DNA of 64,000 nt from NCBI RefSeq assembly GCF_001594015.1, contig NZ_LTBC01000004.1:140075-204074 (forward strand), given 5' to 3'. The first letter of the stretch is position 1. Every line of letters begins with the position of its first letter. The position numbers and the translations under genes were made by a program. Below, piece after piece: positions 62,845 through 64,000 of this stretch. The stretch is from Moorella mulderi DSM 14980 (GTDB lineage: Bacteria > Bacillota > DSM-521 > Neomoorellales > Neomoorellaceae). The notes below the pieces were generated by a model that saw nothing but the letters and a program-made list of their open reading frames with translations, ran no database searches and was not told where the DNA came from.

Positions 62845-63498
62845 ATGCAAAAGCTTAAGGTAATGCAAAGAATAATCAACTGTGGCGTGGTAGCAGTGGT
62901 AAGAGCAGAAAGTCCCGAACAGGCTTTAAGAATTGCCGCTGCTGTAAAAGAAGGCGGCGTTGAAACCGTAGAAATTACCCTAACAGTTCCGGGGGCAATT
63001 GAGGTAATAAGGGAATTAGCACGAAACTATAACAAAGGAGAAATATTGATAGGTGCCGGAACGGTTCTTGATGCAGAAACAGCCCGGGCGGCCATACTGG
63101 CTGGAGCGGAGTTTATTGTTGGCCCCCACCTCAATGTTGATATGGTAAGGACATGCAACCGTTACCAAAAAGTAAGTATGGCTGGGGCTATGTCAATTCG
63201 GGAAGTTGTTGAGGTTATGGAAGCTGGTAGCGATTTCGTTAAACTTTTTCCTGGCAGCGCTTTTGGACCAACTATGGTAAAAAACATTAAAGGCCCCCTG
63301 CCTCAGGCTCCAATTATTCCCACAGGCGGCGTTAGTTTAGAAAATGTAACTCAATGGATTCAGGCCGGCTGCGAAGCAGTGGGTGTCGGTAGCGAGTTGA
63401 CTAGAGGAGCCAAAACCGGTAATTATGATCTGGTTACGGAGACGGCGCGTCAGTTCGTAACAGCCGTGCAAAACGCGCGTAAAAATCTGGCAGGTTAA
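62845..63498 (+). CDS. eda: KDPG/KHG aldolase
   Basis: A 217-residue class I aldolase that splits 2-keto-3-deoxy-6-phosphogluconate or 4-hydroxy-2-oxoglutarate. The catalytic Glu is in ETVEITLTVP near residue 40 and the Schiff-base Lys in SDFVKLFPGS near 130; GAGTVLDAE near 72 is conserved. ATG at 62845 was chosen, with GGGGG upstream; GTG 62842 is in frame. Its codon use is more AT-rich than the first half of the window. Next to an FAH-family gene, it points to sugar-acid degradation. Confidence 0.93.
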   Translation: MQKLKVMQRIINCGVVAVVRAESPEQALRIAAAVKEGGVETVEITLTVPGAIEVIRELARNYNKGEILIGAGTVLDAETARAAILAGAEFIVGPHLNVDMVRTCNRYQKVSMAGAMSIREVVEVMEAGSDFVKLFPGSAFGPTMVKNIKGPLPQAPIIPTGGVSLENVTQWIQAGCEAVGVGSELTRGAKTGNYDLVTETARQFVTAVQNARKNLAG

Positions 63499-63545
63499 TT
63501 TAATATAGGGATATAGGTCTAAGCTAAGAAAAAAATTATTAAAAA

Positions 63546-63573
63546 GGAGGATTTTTACGAGAAGCGTCGAATA
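63546..63573 (+). promoter_or_regulatory. Sigma-H-like promoter motif 8 (FAH-family gene)
   Basis: GGAGGATTT (63546-63554), 11 bases, GTCGAATA (63566-63573). It differs in the first bases of the -35 but keeps AGGA, the spacing and CGAAT. The next gene starts about 175 bases downstream. Confidence 0.5.
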
Positions 63574-63747
63574 AAATTTAGTGAAACAAAAAGGAATGAG
63601 GTTCCGGCATACGGAACATTTCTTCTCCAAAAGGCAGTAGTTTTCTAGAACCAGTTATACAATTTTGGTAGAAGAGGATGGGAGGAGGTATACATAATAA
63701 TATTCACTGTAATATTCACTGAAAAACCAAAAAGGAGGTTCACATAA
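63574..63747 (+). other. Leader before the FAH-family gene
   Basis: AT-rich region with no gene recognised. It holds two direct copies of TAATATTCACTG near 63698-63722 and GGTATAC near 63687. AAAAAGGAGG is the ribosome site for the next gene. Confidence 0.35.
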
Positions 63748-64000
63748 ATGAAAACAGAATTAAAACTAGGTACCTTCAGGTTTCCGGGACAGGCTGGCCC
63801 GCGAGCTGGCTCGGTAGTAGGTGAAAACCAGGTAGTAGACCTTAACCTGGCGTATGCTGCTTACCTGTCCAGTAAAGAACTAGCGACGCAGCCCTACCAG
63901 TTAGCCGATGCTGTGGTACCAACGGAGATGGTAGCCTTCTTAAAAGGAGGCAGCCAGGCAATAGAGGCAGCCAGGAAAGCGGTAGATTATGTAAAGAGCA
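63748..64000 (+). CDS. FAH-family enzyme, N-terminal part
   Basis: About 84 residues of a gene cut by the window end. The LKLGTFRFPGQAGPRAGSVV start and VVDLNLAYAAYLSSKE segment resemble the N-terminal domain of fumarylacetoacetate hydrolase-family proteins (2-keto-3-deoxy-acid dehydratases and related). The catalytic part is outside the window. ATG at 63748 with AAAGGAGG upstream. Beside the KDPG aldolase it fits 2-keto-3-deoxy acid metabolism. Confidence 0.7.
   Translation, partial: MKTELKLGTFRFPGQAGPRAGSVVGENQVVDLNLAYAAYLSSKELATQPYQLADAVVPTEMVAFLKGGSQAIEAARKAVDYVKS

Overview
The window looks like chromosomal DNA of a thermophilic, sporulating, acetogenic or sulfite-reducing Firmicute very close to Moorella thermoacetica. 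Evidence: the hisS-aspS-tcdA/rarA-iscR-iscS-iscU-mnmA-alaS-ruvX gene order shared with Bacillus and clostridia, a Gram-positive 6S RNA beside aspS, Rex, IreB and MltG, a selenocysteine-containing SelD, a dissimilatory sulfite reductase locus, and an oxalate oxidoreductase whose active-site residues match the Moorella enzyme. Species is inferred; no search was run.

Layout. 1-25.2 kb is a housekeeping block: dtd, hisS, aspS, 6S RNA, tcdA, csoR, trxA, rarA, an Mrp ATPase, iscR-iscS-iscU-mnmA, PRC-barrel and AI-2E-type membrane proteins, a YgeY-type hydrolase, alaS, IreB family, ruvX, VanW, mltG and rex. 25.2-50.3 kb is a sulfur-energy supercluster: a YeiH-type exporter; a DsrM/DsrK-like pair, dsrC and a one-cysteine DsrC paralogue; a divergent second dsrAB followed by a CbiA/DsrN-type amidase; a triple-HTH regulator, TusA and selenocysteine SelD; the canonical dsrA-dsrB-dsrD; TPR and HEAT proteins; ccsB-resB for cytochrome c assembly; and a complete membrane complex in the order RsbRD-dsrK-J-O-P-M. 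50.4-57 kb is an oxalate module: GntR regulator, Cdc48/VAT-like AAA ATPase, and the three-gene oxalate oxidoreductase. 57-64 kb holds a lactate-permease-family carrier with a small membrane partner, an epimerase, a ClC transporter, a patatin phospholipase, a KDPG aldolase and the start of an FAH-family enzyme.

How it fits together. Sulfite would be reduced by DsrAB onto DsrC, and the DsrC trisulfide recycled by DsrMKJOP; ResB/CcsB would mature the c-type hemes of DsrJ. The second set (DsrMK-like pair, DsrC pair, DsrAB2, DsrN) looks like a parallel sulfite-reductase route. Oxalate oxidation would feed reduced ferredoxin and CO2 into the same energy metabolism.

The most notable unexplained structure is twofold. 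First, eight copies of a motif of the form GCAGGAAWW-N11-RNCGAAW (matching the known sigma-H consensus and spacing) lie upstream of accessory metabolic genes and none upstream of the housekeeping genes. Second, two copies of a structured element (2237-2443 and 39672-39814) share conserved ends and a covarying inner helix but differ in their cores.
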